From: an uncultured Barnesiella sp.
GTDB lineage: Bacteria > Bacteroidota > Bacteroidia > Bacteroidales > Barnesiellaceae_A
Direction: 5' to 3'
DNA length: 64,000 nucleotides
NCBI GenBank assembly: GCA_944321085.1
Contig: CALUJY010000008.1
Span: 1 to 64,000 of the forward strand
Shown here: piece after piece, positions 1 to 7,899 of the stretch
Layout: each line of letters begins with the position of its first letter
How positions within the stretch are numbered: the first letter of the stretch is position 1
Notes under the pieces: generated by a model
What the model was told of the DNA's origin: nothing
The model's input: only the letters and a program-made list of their open reading frames with translations
Database searches by the model: none
Translations under genes and position numbers: made by a program

Positions 1-960
1 AATTCGACGCTTCGATACAGCTGAGCGGGAGTACAGTGAGGCTTTGGAAATCTACCGTCGTATGGCCGAGAAAAGTCTCGCCTATGAAGGCTCTGTGGCT
101 GGTATGTTGAACAATCTGGCAATCTTGCATTCCGAAATTCGACGCTTCGATACAGCTGAGCGGGAGTACAGTGAGGCTTTGGAAATCTACCGTCGTATGG
201 CCGAGAAAAGTCCCGCCTATGAAGGCTCTGTGGCCGATACGTTGAACGGTCTGGCAATATTGCATAAGAATACCCAACGTTTCGATACGGCTGAGCAGGA
301 GTGCTGTGAGGCTTTGGAAATTTACCGTCGTTTGGCCGAGAAGACTCCAGAAGCCTATGAAAGCTATGTGGTCATAACGTTGAACAATCTAGCAAGCTTG
401 TATAAGAATACTCAACGCTTCGATAAGGCTGAACAGAAGTACGGTGAGGCCTTGGAAATATGTCGCCGTTTGGCCAAGAAAAGCCCTAAAGCCTATGAAA
501 GTTATCTAGCCAGGACGTTGAACAATTTGGTAAACTTGCATTCCGATACCCGGTGTTTTGATAAGGCTGAGCAAGAGCTCAGCGAGGCTTTGACAATCTA
601 CCGTCGTTTGGCTGAGCAAAGTCCCGAAGCCTACGAAAGCTATATGGCCGGGACGTTGAACAATCTAGCAAACTTATATTATCGAATCCAACACTTTGAT
701 AAGGCGGAGCAGGAGTATAGTGAGGCTTTGACAATCTATCGTCGTTTGGCCGAGAAAAACCCCGAGGCCTATGAAGGTGTTGTGGCCATGGCGTTGAACA
801 ATTTGGCAAACTTGCATTCCGAAACCCAACGCTTCGATAAGGCGGAACAGGAGTACAGCGAAGCTTTGGAAATTCGTCGTCGTATGGCAGAGAAAAGCCC
901 TGAAGTATACGAAAGCGATGTGGTCGATACGTTAGTCGATTATGCAAGTGTGCATGCAAA
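1..960 (+). repeat. Tandem 135-138 bp repeats encoding TPR units
   Basis: The unit starting at base 1 is repeated from base 136: the first 76 bases are identical, and the differences gather in the second half of the unit. Later units are 135-138 bp and more diverged, the longer ones carrying one extra codon. The units stay in frame, so gain or loss of a unit would change scaffold length without breaking the protein. Near-identity at the DNA level points to recent duplication or gene conversion. Confidence 0.85.
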
Positions 961-1090
961 TACTCAACGCAATGACAAGGCTATTGAAGAGTTGAAAGAG
1001 GCTTTGGCGATATATAGACACATGGCCGAGTATACTTATATAGACGAGGATCGGCTTCAGGCTATAGAAGCATTTTTAAACGAATTATAG
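2..1090 (+). CDS. TPR-array protein, 5' end cut off by the window
   Basis: The open frame is already running at base 2, so the N-terminus lies outside the window; a TTG at 44 is only an internal codon. The visible part (about 362 residues) is made almost entirely of eight tetratricopeptide units of 45-46 residues with the pattern ...FDKAEQEYSEALEIYRR..., the longer kinesin-light-chain-like class of TPR. Such arrays form superhelical protein-binding scaffolds; no catalytic domain, membrane segment or signal peptide is visible in this part. The final unit is the most diverged and the protein ends with a short capping helix (ending NEL). The missing N-terminus could carry an effector domain such as an NTPase or CHAT, but nothing here shows it. 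It converges with the HEPN gene that follows. Partner and function are unknown. Confidence 0.85.
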   Translation: MRRFDTAEREYSEALEIYRRMAEKSLAYEGSVAGMLNNLAILHSEIRRFDTAEREYSEALEIYRRMAEKSPAYEGSVADTLNGLAILHKNTQRFDTAEQECCEALEIYRRLAEKTPEAYESYVVITLNNLASLYKNTQRFDKAEQKYGEALEICRRLAKKSPKAYESYLARTLNNLVNLHSDTRCFDKAEQELSEALTIYRRLAEQSPEAYESYMAGTLNNLANLYYRIQHFDKAEQEYSEALTIYRRLAEKNPEAYEGVVAMALNNLANLHSETQRFDKAEQEYSEALEIRRRMAEKSPEVYESDVVDTLVDYASVHANTQRNDKAIEELKEALAIYRHMAEYTYIDEDRLQAIEAFLNEL

Positions 1091-1382
1091 GCACAACTTT
1101 CATTTCCAATTTATGGGATAGGATATTGCACCTCCTTGTTGATAAATCGGTCTATGATGATTATCAATGAATTATCTAAAAATTGATAATCTTCTCAATC
1201 TCTTTATTCTAAGGCGGTAAGAATATCTATCCCGAATTACGAAAAAATCGTTTTTTTTTGTGCCGGTTGCTTCTAAAACAGAAAGCTGTGTTCTGCTTTG
1301 TCGATAAAGTAGTAAGGTATCGATGAAGTAGAATGCTGTAATGTATTATATGTGAAATGATGGCGGAATTGTTGTAATGACT

Positions 1383-2843
1383 TTATAATAATTCCAATTC
1401 TATGGTTCTTATATCATTATCGGTTGTCGTTTTGAGACACTCCGTTTCGTATATGGCCGACGATAGGTAGAGGAGTGCGGCGCGCGTGAGTCGTAACAGT
1501 CGCAATGTCTTGTCATAAAAAGAGTGTCGCTCTATTTCATACGTTTCGGGCGCTTCGTCCCAGCAAGGATTTTTAGCTATTACGACTTTGAAAGATTTAT
1601 GTTCTATATAGTTACGTATCGTTGCAATCTCTTTGGCGTCGGGTTCGATAGGAGATGTATCCTTTTCATATAAATCTTTGCTTAACCAAAAGAGCCCATG
1701 CAGAGCTTCGTTTTGTGTATCGAAGATTTCGTTCTTTATAGTTTTTTGATTATTTCCTCTATACCAAAGATTCCTGAAAGTGACCCGGGCAGGGTCTATC
1801 CCTAATTTCAAATAAATATTGAGTAGATAGGCTATCTTGTCGAAAATAGAGTAACACAAACGGAATGCGATTTTTACTTTTTCTATATGAATGGAATACA
1901 GAGGCATGTCAAAGACTCGGTAGAGCGTCACTTCATGGTCGGCCCAATGGGGGATCTGGTTGTAGGCACCTTCATAGAACAGGAATCTTGCAGTGACAAA
2001 TTCTTGTTTTATTTGGTTGAACATGGATAGGTATATGGGCTTTTCCTTATTCCCAAGCGTCATGGAGGGTGTGTGAATGATGTCGCGGGCTACGATGTTT
2101 TGCGAGATAACGTCATTCAGCGGGTTCAGGAACAGAACATTGTCGATGCACCAGCGGCGATACTCTATCTCTTTCGGGCAACAATCTGTCCAGATATCGG
2201 GATATGTTTTGTAATCGTCCAACATCTCCACAGGGTATCTTGTAGCGATATGTGCAGCTAATTGTTGGAATCCGTCGCGGGTGTCGGGATAGACGTCCGC
2301 TTTCCGGACTGCTTCTAACAGATATTTGCGGGCATATTGTAGAAAGATAAACTGATGCCTGCCGTCAGACAATTCACGTGCATAACGATAGAGGCCGAAG
2401 CCTTTGTTGCCTAAGGCCATACCGAAATCGGGGTTTATCCTCAACGCTTGGCTGAAATAGTATTGAGCCTCGGCATATCGGCCTATATGACTGAATGTGC
2501 ATCCGAGATTTGTCAGTATTTGACAAGCGTTGGTAGTATCGGAGTCATCAATCAGGCCGAGGGCTACTCTTAAATGGTAAATCTCCCTTTCATACTCTTC
2601 GCATAGCGGAATGGTTTGTTGAGGCGAGTTGTATTTCATCGGTAGTATATAACTCCATCCGTTTGCCACGAAATAGTGGAATGTGCGTTTTTCCCCGTTA
2701 TTAAATCGGTTTAGGTCTATATTGTTCGACAACTCCAACCCCTTTTGGAGTGTTTCAAGATTCTTGTTTTCTCTCGATGTCTCGAAAATTGTGGCGAGTT
2801 TATTCAATATCTCTTTGGGTGAGTAGGTATTTATGTCGCGCAT
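1383..2843 (-). CDS. TPR protein with C-terminal LA2681-like HEPN domain
   Basis: A 486-residue soluble protein. Residues about 105-150 form TPR-like helices (ILTNLGCTFSHIGRYAEAQ, then a second pair). The C-terminal third (about 290-460) resembles the LA2681-like HEPN family: long helices followed by RNYIEH, which gives the R-x4-H motif at R410 and H415. In active HEPN proteins that motif cleaves RNA, and many HEPN proteins act in phage defence, toxin-antitoxin or abortive infection systems. Start chosen at the ATG at 2843. The WYL regulator gene lies 195 bp upstream on the same strand, and the TPR-array gene converges on it. Seen: the motif and helical pattern. Known: RNase activity in other HEPN families. 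Inferred: a defence or stress RNase in this organism. Not resolved: whether the two genes share a transcript. Confidence 0.7.
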   Translation of the reverse strand: MRDINTYSPKEILNKLATIFETSRENKNLETLQKGLELSNNIDLNRFNNGEKRTFHYFVANGWSYILPMKYNSPQQTIPLCEEYEREIYHLRVALGLIDDSDTTNACQILTNLGCTFSHIGRYAEAQYYFSQALRINPDFGMALGNKGFGLYRYARELSDGRHQFIFLQYARKYLLEAVRKADVYPDTRDGFQQLAAHIATRYPVEMLDDYKTYPDIWTDCCPKEIEYRRWCIDNVLFLNPLNDVISQNIVARDIIHTPSMTLGNKEKPIYLSMFNQIKQEFVTARFLFYEGAYNQIPHWADHEVTLYRVFDMPLYSIHIEKVKIAFRLCYSIFDKIAYLLNIYLKLGIDPARVTFRNLWYRGNNQKTIKNEIFDTQNEALHGLFWLSKDLYEKDTSPIEPDAKEIATIRNYIEHKSFKVVIAKNPCWDEAPETYEIERHSFYDKTLRLLRLTRAALLYLSSAIYETECLKTTTDNDIRTIELELL

Positions 2844-3038
2844 AGATTTCTCGTATTAAGTAAATGATAAGTATCCGTTTCTCGGTATGCTGTTTCTTAT
2901 CTCACAACTGCGATTGTGTCGACTGTATCGGAGATGGCAAAGGATGAAACAGTCTGGCTCTTCTATATCGGTGTCGGACTTGATATTTATATCATCTTAT
3001 AAGATATTACAGGTGGCGTGTATATTGCTGTTGGCTGC

Positions 3039-3935
3039 CTATCTCGATGCAATGGTTTCTGCAATCCATCGGATTTCGCCCTTCAAGCTATCGGGCGAAA
3101 TAACCTCTACCTCATATCCGTGTGAGAGTATCTCTTGCTTGAAGTCGTACGTTGGCGACAGGTAATATCTGAAAATCGAAAAATCTTTTTCATTCACTAT
3201 CTCCTCTTGCGAATGGTGAAGCGGCAAGCTCCTGAAATACCTTCGTTTACTATCGTAGACCTTTAACTCGATAATTTCAGGCGGATAATTATCATCTCGT
3301 ATAATCCCAAATGAATGGTAGAAAAACTCTTCGGGGTTGAAACTATCCGGCATATCGAATGAAATGTCTGTTGTGTGGAGCTCGTGTATCCTGTCGAGGG
3401 CATAGACCCGTATAGCATTTTGAATTGTGTCTCTTGCAACCATATACCACCGTTGCCTGAAAATTTTGACAAAATAAGGCTCTACCAGTCTCGTATATGA
3501 ACTATCTTTCCAAAAGCTCTGGTATGTTATTTCAATCGTTAAATTATCACGCATGGCTTCAATGATATAGGTAAGAAATTTTTGCCCCGAAGGAATGTGC
3601 TCGAAAAGGATGCGCTTCCTCAAATGAAGGCTTTCCTTTATCAGGTTATCCACAGCAAAAGTGTTCAGAAGCCATGTTCTCATACCACTTTTTCGAATAT
3701 CGTCGGAGTTATCGATGTAGTATTTGTATCCATCTCGTTTGTCGCATTCGATATTGATGTCAAAAATATCCTCGATCTCCTTTCGATGATTATGAAAAGT
3801 TTTTAACGGAATCTTCTCGCCATTACTCATGCTGCTTTTCAACCAACGTTCGTTGATTTCCTTAAATGTAATTCCTTCGGCACGATATATGGTATCAACC
3901 AGCCATATATATCTTTTGAATAAATCCTTGGCCAT
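3039..3935 (-). CDS. WYL-domain transcriptional regulator
   Basis: A 298-residue protein with an N-terminal helical DNA-binding part (about 1-90) and a C-terminal WYL domain (about 125-210), recognised from YTRLVEPYFVKIFRQRWYMV followed by YALDRI. WYL domains are Sm-like folds that sense nucleic acid or nucleotide ligands, and WYL regulators often control phage-defence loci. The frame is open further upstream to a TTG at 4022, but ATG 3935 is preferred: a TATATTTG -7 box sits at 3957-3964, inside that longer frame, placing the transcript start just upstream of this ATG. Gene order suggests it controls the HEPN gene downstream, possibly together with itself. Ligand and operator are unknown. 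Confidence 0.8.
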   Translation of the reverse strand: MAKDLFKRYIWLVDTIYRAEGITFKEINERWLKSSMSNGEKIPLKTFHNHRKEIEDIFDINIECDKRDGYKYYIDNSDDIRKSGMRTWLLNTFAVDNLIKESLHLRKRILFEHIPSGQKFLTYIIEAMRDNLTIEITYQSFWKDSSYTRLVEPYFVKIFRQRWYMVARDTIQNAIRVYALDRIHELHTTDISFDMPDSFNPEEFFYHSFGIIRDDNYPPEIIELKVYDSKRRYFRSLPLHHSQEEIVNEKDFSIFRYYLSPTYDFKQEILSHGYEVEVISPDSLKGEIRWIAETIASR

Positions 3936-3956
3936 ATCTTTGCTATTAAGTATGTG

Positions 3957-3964
3957 CAAATATA
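3957..3964 (-). promoter_or_regulatory. -7 box of the WYL regulator gene
   Basis: On the minus strand this reads TATATTTG, a full match to the Bacteroidales TAnnTTTG element, about 20 bases before ATG 3935. No clear TTTG -33 box is seen. Its position argues for the shorter WYL protein start. Confidence 0.5.
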
Positions 3965-4416
3965 TCGAAATAAATGCTTCGAATGAAGGGAAAGAATAAT
4001 AAACCCTTTCTATTTGTAACAATTTATTATGAGACTATTTAGTGAGGATATGACCCATACCTTTTTTCGGATCGAAATCGCCTTAGGGACATTTCGTCGT
4101 TTACAATAGGATGCGAATATGTAATAATTCAGCAGTTAATCGGTCGATTAATTACTCTTTCGTAGTAGTTCCTAATTGAAATGTTCTGTGACAGGTGTTG
4201 CATTTTCTTTGTATATAATTGTTGCTTTCAGCCTTCGGTATTATTTTACAAACAAATTAATTTATAATCATCCGCATAGACTGTATTAAAAATCAAATAG
4301 ATAATCAGAATTTTATCGTTCATTCAACGAAATTCGTGCGAACAGCTCTCTTCTTCTGAGGTAGTAGGACGCAGTGGAGGAATGAGGGAACAACTGACGT
4401 TATTGTATTCTGGGAA
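3965..4416. other. A+T-rich intergenic region without a recognised gene
   Basis: About 450 bases between the WYL promoter and the terminator of the next minus-strand operon. No credible ORF, RNA gene or long repeat was recognised. A small palindrome, TTAATCGGTCGATTAA (4136-4151), is present and could be a protein-binding site. Confidence 0.4.
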
Positions 4417-4450
4417 AGTAGGGAGAAAACTACTTTGTTTTCTCCCTACT
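4417..4450 (-). terminator. Hairpin after the ECF sigma operon
   Basis: Perfect 14-bp arms (4417-4430 and 4437-4450) around a 6-base loop, about 30 bases past the stop of the membrane-protein gene. The T-tract is poor on either strand, so termination efficiency is uncertain. Confidence 0.55.
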
Positions 4451-4481
4451 CAGTTTATCATCGGTCTGAAAGATGACTCCG

Positions 4482-5081
4482 TCATGACCTGTCTTTTAGT
4501 TGGTTAATTATGTCATCGCAAGCCCTAAGTATTTTCTTGTCAATAAAATACTGGATGCAGATACCTGCAAGGATAGCAATGCACATGAAGGTTATAGCAA
4601 CGATACCGTGCTCCCGAATGCGGAATGTGTTGTGGATTTCAGGAAATGCGAAGCACATAAGAACTGCTACCAGAATCCATGATACTGTATTGACAATCAT
4701 GTAGTTCTGTTTGAATTTCTTTAATTTAGTTACAGTTGAGAGGACGTTGTCTGTGCCGTATTCTATTTTCCCGAGTTTGTTGTATATAAGTACATAGCCG
4801 ATAAGCATAAGTACATAGAATGCAGCAATCATACCGGCGAGGCACATGTCGAGTTCCTTGATGTAGGAGACAGCCAATGTGATAAGTATCGCTGCACTGA
4901 AACTAACCATGGTGGTTTTCTTGTTTGAATCCAGCGCACTGACATTGTTTCGTAAAATCGTTTCCATAAGTTGCTGGTTGATTATCATCTGCTTGTCCAT
5001 ATCTGCTTTGAGATACTCATAATCCGACTTCATCTGTCGGAGTTCATCATTCATGGATAAATTGTTGTTCTGCATAGCCAT
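4482..5081 (-). CDS. Four-helix membrane protein paired with an ECF sigma factor
   Basis: A 199-residue protein, not assigned to a named family. Residues 1-55 are polar and probably coiled-coil (NDELRQMKSDYEYLKADMDK). Four hydrophobic segments follow at about 57-75, 78-101, 130-150 and 158-180, ending in a short charged tail. It begins 4 bases after the sigma factor stop, so the two are almost certainly cotranscribed. By position it could be an anti-sigma factor or the envelope sensor of the sigma factor, but no zinc-binding or FecR anti-sigma motif is visible; this role is inference from context. The tiny gap and shared strand are the only functional evidence. Confidence 0.75.
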   Translation of the reverse strand: MAMQNNNLSMNDELRQMKSDYEYLKADMDKQMIINQQLMETILRNNVSALDSNKKTTMVSFSAAILITLAVSYIKELDMCLAGMIAAFYVLMLIGYVLIYNKLGKIEYGTDNVLSTVTKLKKFKQNYMIVNTVSWILVAVLMCFAFPEIHNTFRIREHGIVAITFMCIAILAGICIQYFIDKKILRACDDIINQLKDRS

Positions 5082-5085
5082 TGAT

Positions 5086-5568
5086 TTAGATGTTCATTTT
5101 TTTTAGTTTCTCTTTGATCCTGTGGAGTTGGAACGAGACATTTTTTATGGAAATGCCTATAACAGCCCCGATTTCTTCATAAGACAATCCTTCGAGCCAT
5201 AAGAGAATCAGTGCACGGTCAACAAGTCCGAGGCGGTTTATCCTGTCATACAGACGTCTTACCTGCAGTGTCCTGTCACTTATTTCTTCAAAAAAATCAA
5301 CATCAATGCTTAACGGGATATGTGTAGATTCTCTTTTCTTTCTCTTCTGTCCGTTAATGCAGGTGTTGAGACTTACGCGGTAAATCCATGTCCTGACATC
5401 AGACTCTCCGCGAAATGTGCCATATCCTTTCCAAAGCCTAACCAGTACATCCTGAAAAAGGTCTTCCGCCTCTTCTCTGCTTCCCGAAAACATATAGCAG
5501 ACGGTATAGATAATTGTCTTATGCTTTTCTACCAATCGGGTGAATTCCTGTATCTTCTGTTCCATCAT
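5086..5568 (-). CDS. ECF-type RNA polymerase sigma factor
   Basis: A 160-residue sigma-70 family protein with only regions 2 and 4. Region 2 (about 10-80) carries the core-binding and -10 recognition helices (EEAEDLFQDVLVRLWKGY, then DVRTWIYRVSLN). Region 4 (about 105-158) has the helix-turn-helix GLSYEEIGAVIGISIKNVSF. The length is normal for ECF factors. ATG at 5568 (or the next codon, also ATG) is used. The downstream membrane protein is probably its regulator. Target genes cannot be read from the sequence; the DUF2795 gene upstream is a separate unit on the same strand. Confidence 0.92.
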   Translation of the reverse strand: MMEQKIQEFTRLVEKHKTIIYTVCYMFSGSREEAEDLFQDVLVRLWKGYGTFRGESDVRTWIYRVSLNTCINGQKRKKRESTHIPLSIDVDFFEEISDRTLQVRRLYDRINRLGLVDRALILLWLEGLSYEEIGAVIGISIKNVSFQLHRIKEKLKKMNI

Positions 5569-5689
5569 GATTTCAGATTTCTACTATATTAGACAACAGA
5601 GCATCTGAGAAACTATAAATTATCGGTTATATCTATTTCGATCCATCGAGACATTATGCCGCAAGAGACTGAGCTTATAGAGGATTATA

Positions 5690-5697
5690 CAAAAGTA
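5690..5697 (-). promoter_or_regulatory. Probable -7 box of the ECF sigma operon
   Basis: Minus strand reads TACTTTTG, a match to TAnnTTTG. It would give a leader of about 115 bases before the ATG at 5568. The -33 region is weak. Confidence 0.4.
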
Positions 5698-5771
5698 GTG
5701 AAATGCACTTGATTGGAAAATTCTGATTTTGGGAAGAAAAACCATATTTTATATAAACCGTAATATTTGAG

Positions 5772-5833
5772 GCCATAAAACTACCAGCGCGACAAACAAT
5801 AAAAATTTGTTTGCCGCGCCGATAATTTATGGC
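5772..5833 (-). terminator. Nested hairpin downstream of the DUF2795 gene
   Basis: An outer 8-bp arm pair (5772-5779 with 5826-5833) encloses an inner 13-position stem with one mismatch (5787-5799 with 5807-5819). It lies 20 bases past the stop of the small gene and is probably its terminator. The two-tier structure is more elaborate than the other terminators here. Confidence 0.5.
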
Positions 5834-5852
5834 TTAATCTATTCGAAGGGTA

Positions 5853-6074
5853 TTAATATTCCTCTTCGTTGAAGAAGAAGTCTTCTTTGCTGGGATAGTC
5901 TGGCCAGATGTCTTCTATGCATTCGTATGTTTCGCCTTCGTCTTCCATCTCTTGGAGGTTTTCTATTACTTCGAGAGGAGCGCCTGAGCGCATGGCGTAA
6001 TCTATTAATTCTTCACGGGTTGCAGGCCAAGGAGCGTCTTCGAGTTTCGATGCCAATTCGAGTGTCCAGTACAT
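5853..6074 (-). CDS. Small acidic DUF2795-type protein
   Basis: A 73-residue acidic protein that matches a short conserved Bacteroidetes family annotated as DUF2795: it starts MYWTLELASKLEDAPWPAT, continues with a helix-rich middle (REELIDYAMRSGAPLEVIEN), and ends in acidic and aromatic residues. No signal peptide or membrane segment. The function of the family is not known; its size and constancy suggest a housekeeping adaptor or regulator. It stands alone with its own -7 box and terminator. Recognition is from memory of the family, so it should be confirmed by a profile search. Confidence 0.8.
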   Translation of the reverse strand: MYWTLELASKLEDAPWPATREELIDYAMRSGAPLEVIENLQEMEDEGETYECIEDIWPDYPSKEDFFFNEEEY

Positions 6075-6124
6075 AGTTTTCAGTTACTTTATTATGGGTT
6101 ATTTCCTTTCGTTTTTTGACGCCG

Positions 6125-6132
6125 CAAAAATA
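6125..6132 (-). promoter_or_regulatory. -7 box of the DUF2795 gene
   Basis: Minus strand TATTTTTG fits TAnnTTTG and lies 50 bases before the ATG at 6074. No good TTTG -33 box at the expected distance. Confidence 0.4.
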
Positions 6133-6243
6133 CTACATTTCATTTCAAAAAGTGCTAATTTCGTGTAAAAATTGCCCTGTTGTAAAGGTTATGTGCGCTA
6201 AAATAAGTTAATATAAAGAGCGATTCGAGCAAGTCTGCCGGGT

Positions 6244-7098
6244 CTATACCGAGGTGACGACGGGGGCTTGCTGTAACCAAGGTGCAAGTCGATGATCTGT
6301 TTCGTCGAAGAGCCATGCGAGGTAGGGGTGTTGCAGTATGTTTCGGGGGATGGGTGTGTGTTTCCCGCGCTTAAATATGGCTCGTGTTACGTCGGTGGCG
6401 GTAGCGGCGGCAACAGCTCCTATGGCTCCTTGTGCGGGGGTGCTGATGAAGGGGCGGAAGAATCGGTCGGCAAGGGGGTCGAACCATGCGTCCATGTGTA
6501 TCATGTTGCTGTTTACAACGCCGGGGTCGGTGGCGTTGACGCGGATGCCTCTCTCCGATAGTTGATTGGCCATGTAGGCGGTGAGCAGGGTAACGGCGAG
6601 TTTTGAACGTGAGTAGTATTTGAAGCGTGCGTATCGGGCTGGGGTGGCGTCGTAGAAATGTTGGTCAACCTTGCCTATGTGTCGCGTCATGGAGGTAGTG
6701 AATACGATGTTGCCTTCTTGTGCCATGGCCGGAATGAGCAGCCGGGTGAGCAGGTATGTACCTACGAAATTGACTCCTATGGTGGTTTCGTATCCGTCGC
6801 GGGTGAGGGTGAAGCGTTTGCTCATGACACCGGCATTGTTGATGAGGGCTTGCACCGTGATGCCGTCGTCGTGTATGCGACGGGCAAATGCGGCGATATT
6901 GTCGAGCGAGGCGAGGTCGAGTTGCATGATAGATACGCGGCCTTTGTAGAGGGTGTTGAGGCGGTCGCGCAAGGGTGTGTCTTTTTGCAGATTGCGACAG
7001 GCCATAACGACCCATTTGCCTTGGCGTGCCAACTCTTCGGCTATGGCATATCCTATGCTCCCGCCTGCTCCGGTGACGATATAACAGCCTTGGCTCAT
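6244..7098 (-). CDS. Short-chain dehydrogenase/reductase, retinol-dehydrogenase-like
   Basis: A 284-residue NAD(P)-dependent oxidoreductase. The Rossmann signature TGAGGSIG is at residues 9-16, NNAG at 87-90, the catalytic serine in TTSMT near 136, and the Tyr-Lys pair in YSRSK at Y162 and K166, so the enzyme looks intact. The overall pattern is closer to retinol and steroid dehydrogenase-like SDRs than to fatty-acid FabG. It is the last gene of the operon, overlapping the previous SDR stop by one base (TAATG). Given the 5-alpha-reductase and OYE-type enzyme upstream, oxidation or reduction of a steroid 3-hydroxyl/3-oxo group is the likely job. Substrate, stereochemistry (3-alpha or 3-beta) and cofactor cannot be read from the sequence. 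Confidence 0.85.
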   Translation of the reverse strand: MSQGCYIVTGAGGSIGYAIAEELARQGKWVVMACRNLQKDTPLRDRLNTLYKGRVSIMQLDLASLDNIAAFARRIHDDGITVQALINNAGVMSKRFTLTRDGYETTIGVNFVGTYLLTRLLIPAMAQEGNIVFTTSMTRHIGKVDQHFYDATPARYARFKYYSRSKLAVTLLTAYMANQLSERGIRVNATDPGVVNSNMIHMDAWFDPLADRFFRPFISTPAQGAIGAVAAATATDVTRAIFKRGKHTPIPRNILQHPYLAWLFDETDHRLAPWLQQAPVVTSV

Positions 7099-7892
7099 TA
7101 TTTTACGAATTTGCGTTTAGCCCATAGTCTGATGGGAGGGGGCAGTAGCATGACTGCGGCGAGGGCGGGATAGTTTATCCATCCCGGTATGGTTTGTTTG
7201 CGGCCTGCAAAGAGGGCTCTGAGAGCTTTTCGCACGACATCTTCGGGGCGCATCATGGCGCCTACTCTTACGGCCAGTTGCAGCAGTTTGTCCGACAGCC
7301 CGAGCAGGTGGGTTGCCACGCCGCCGGGGCATACGGCCGTAGCTACTACGTTGTAGTCGTGCAGCTCCCAATAGATGGAGCGGGTGAATACGCGGATGTA
7401 GGCTTTGCTGGCGGCATAGAGGGCGATGCCGAAGTTGGGTGTATAGCACGACATGGAAGACATGTTGAGTATCCATCCTTTGCGGCGGGCGCACATATCG
7501 ACGGCAAAATAGCGGCACATTTGCGTGAGAGTGAGTACGTGCAGGTTGATGAGTGTCTCTATCTTTGCCGGGTCGGTATCGGTGACGTCTTTGAAGAAGA
7601 AGATGCCGGCGTTGTTGATGAGGATGTCTATTTCGTGGTGTTGCTCCTTACACCATTCATACAGTTCGCGGGCGGCCGAGGGACGGGCTAAGTTCATGTA
7701 TAGCGAGGCTACCTCTACGCCGTATGTGTCGCGGAGCTCGCGGGCGGCCTCTTCCAAGCGTTCGGCTTCGTTGCTGACGATGACCAAAGCTGTGCCTCGG
7801 GCGGCCAATTGGCGGGCGTATTCGAGTCCCATGCCCGAACTGCCGCCTGTGATGAGCGCTTTGCAGTGTGTGAAATCGGGTTTCTTTGCCAT
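7098..7892 (-). CDS. Short-chain dehydrogenase/reductase, hydroxysteroid-dehydrogenase-like
   Basis: A 264-residue SDR. The cofactor motif TGGSSGMG is at residues 15-22, NNAG at 93-96, N143 and S145/S146 before the catalytic pair Y159 and K163 (YAASK). The C-terminal 30 residues are hydrophobic with prolines (around PALAAVMLLPPPIRLW), as in membrane-associated SDRs of the 17-beta-HSD type 12 kind, which would suit a lipophilic substrate. It starts 7 bases after the OYE gene and overlaps the next SDR by one base, so translation is probably coupled. In this operon it is a candidate 3-beta- or 3-alpha-hydroxysteroid dehydrogenase; a role in other lipid metabolism is not excluded. Confidence 0.85.
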   Translation of the reverse strand: MAKKPDFTHCKALITGGSSGMGLEYARQLAARGTALVIVSNEAERLEEAARELRDTYGVEVASLYMNLARPSAARELYEWCKEQHHEIDILINNAGIFFFKDVTDTDPAKIETLINLHVLTLTQMCRYFAVDMCARRKGWILNMSSMSCYTPNFGIALYAASKAYIRVFTRSIYWELHDYNVVATAVCPGGVATHLLGLSDKLLQLAVRVGAMMRPEDVVRKALRALFAGRKQTIPGWINYPALAAVMLLPPPIRLWAKRKFVK

Positions 7893-7899
7893 CCGGAGC

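Noticed and set aside
1..960. Possible CRISPR-like array because of regular repeats
   Set aside because: Repeat units are coding, 135-138 bp, without unique spacers; they are TPR repeats.
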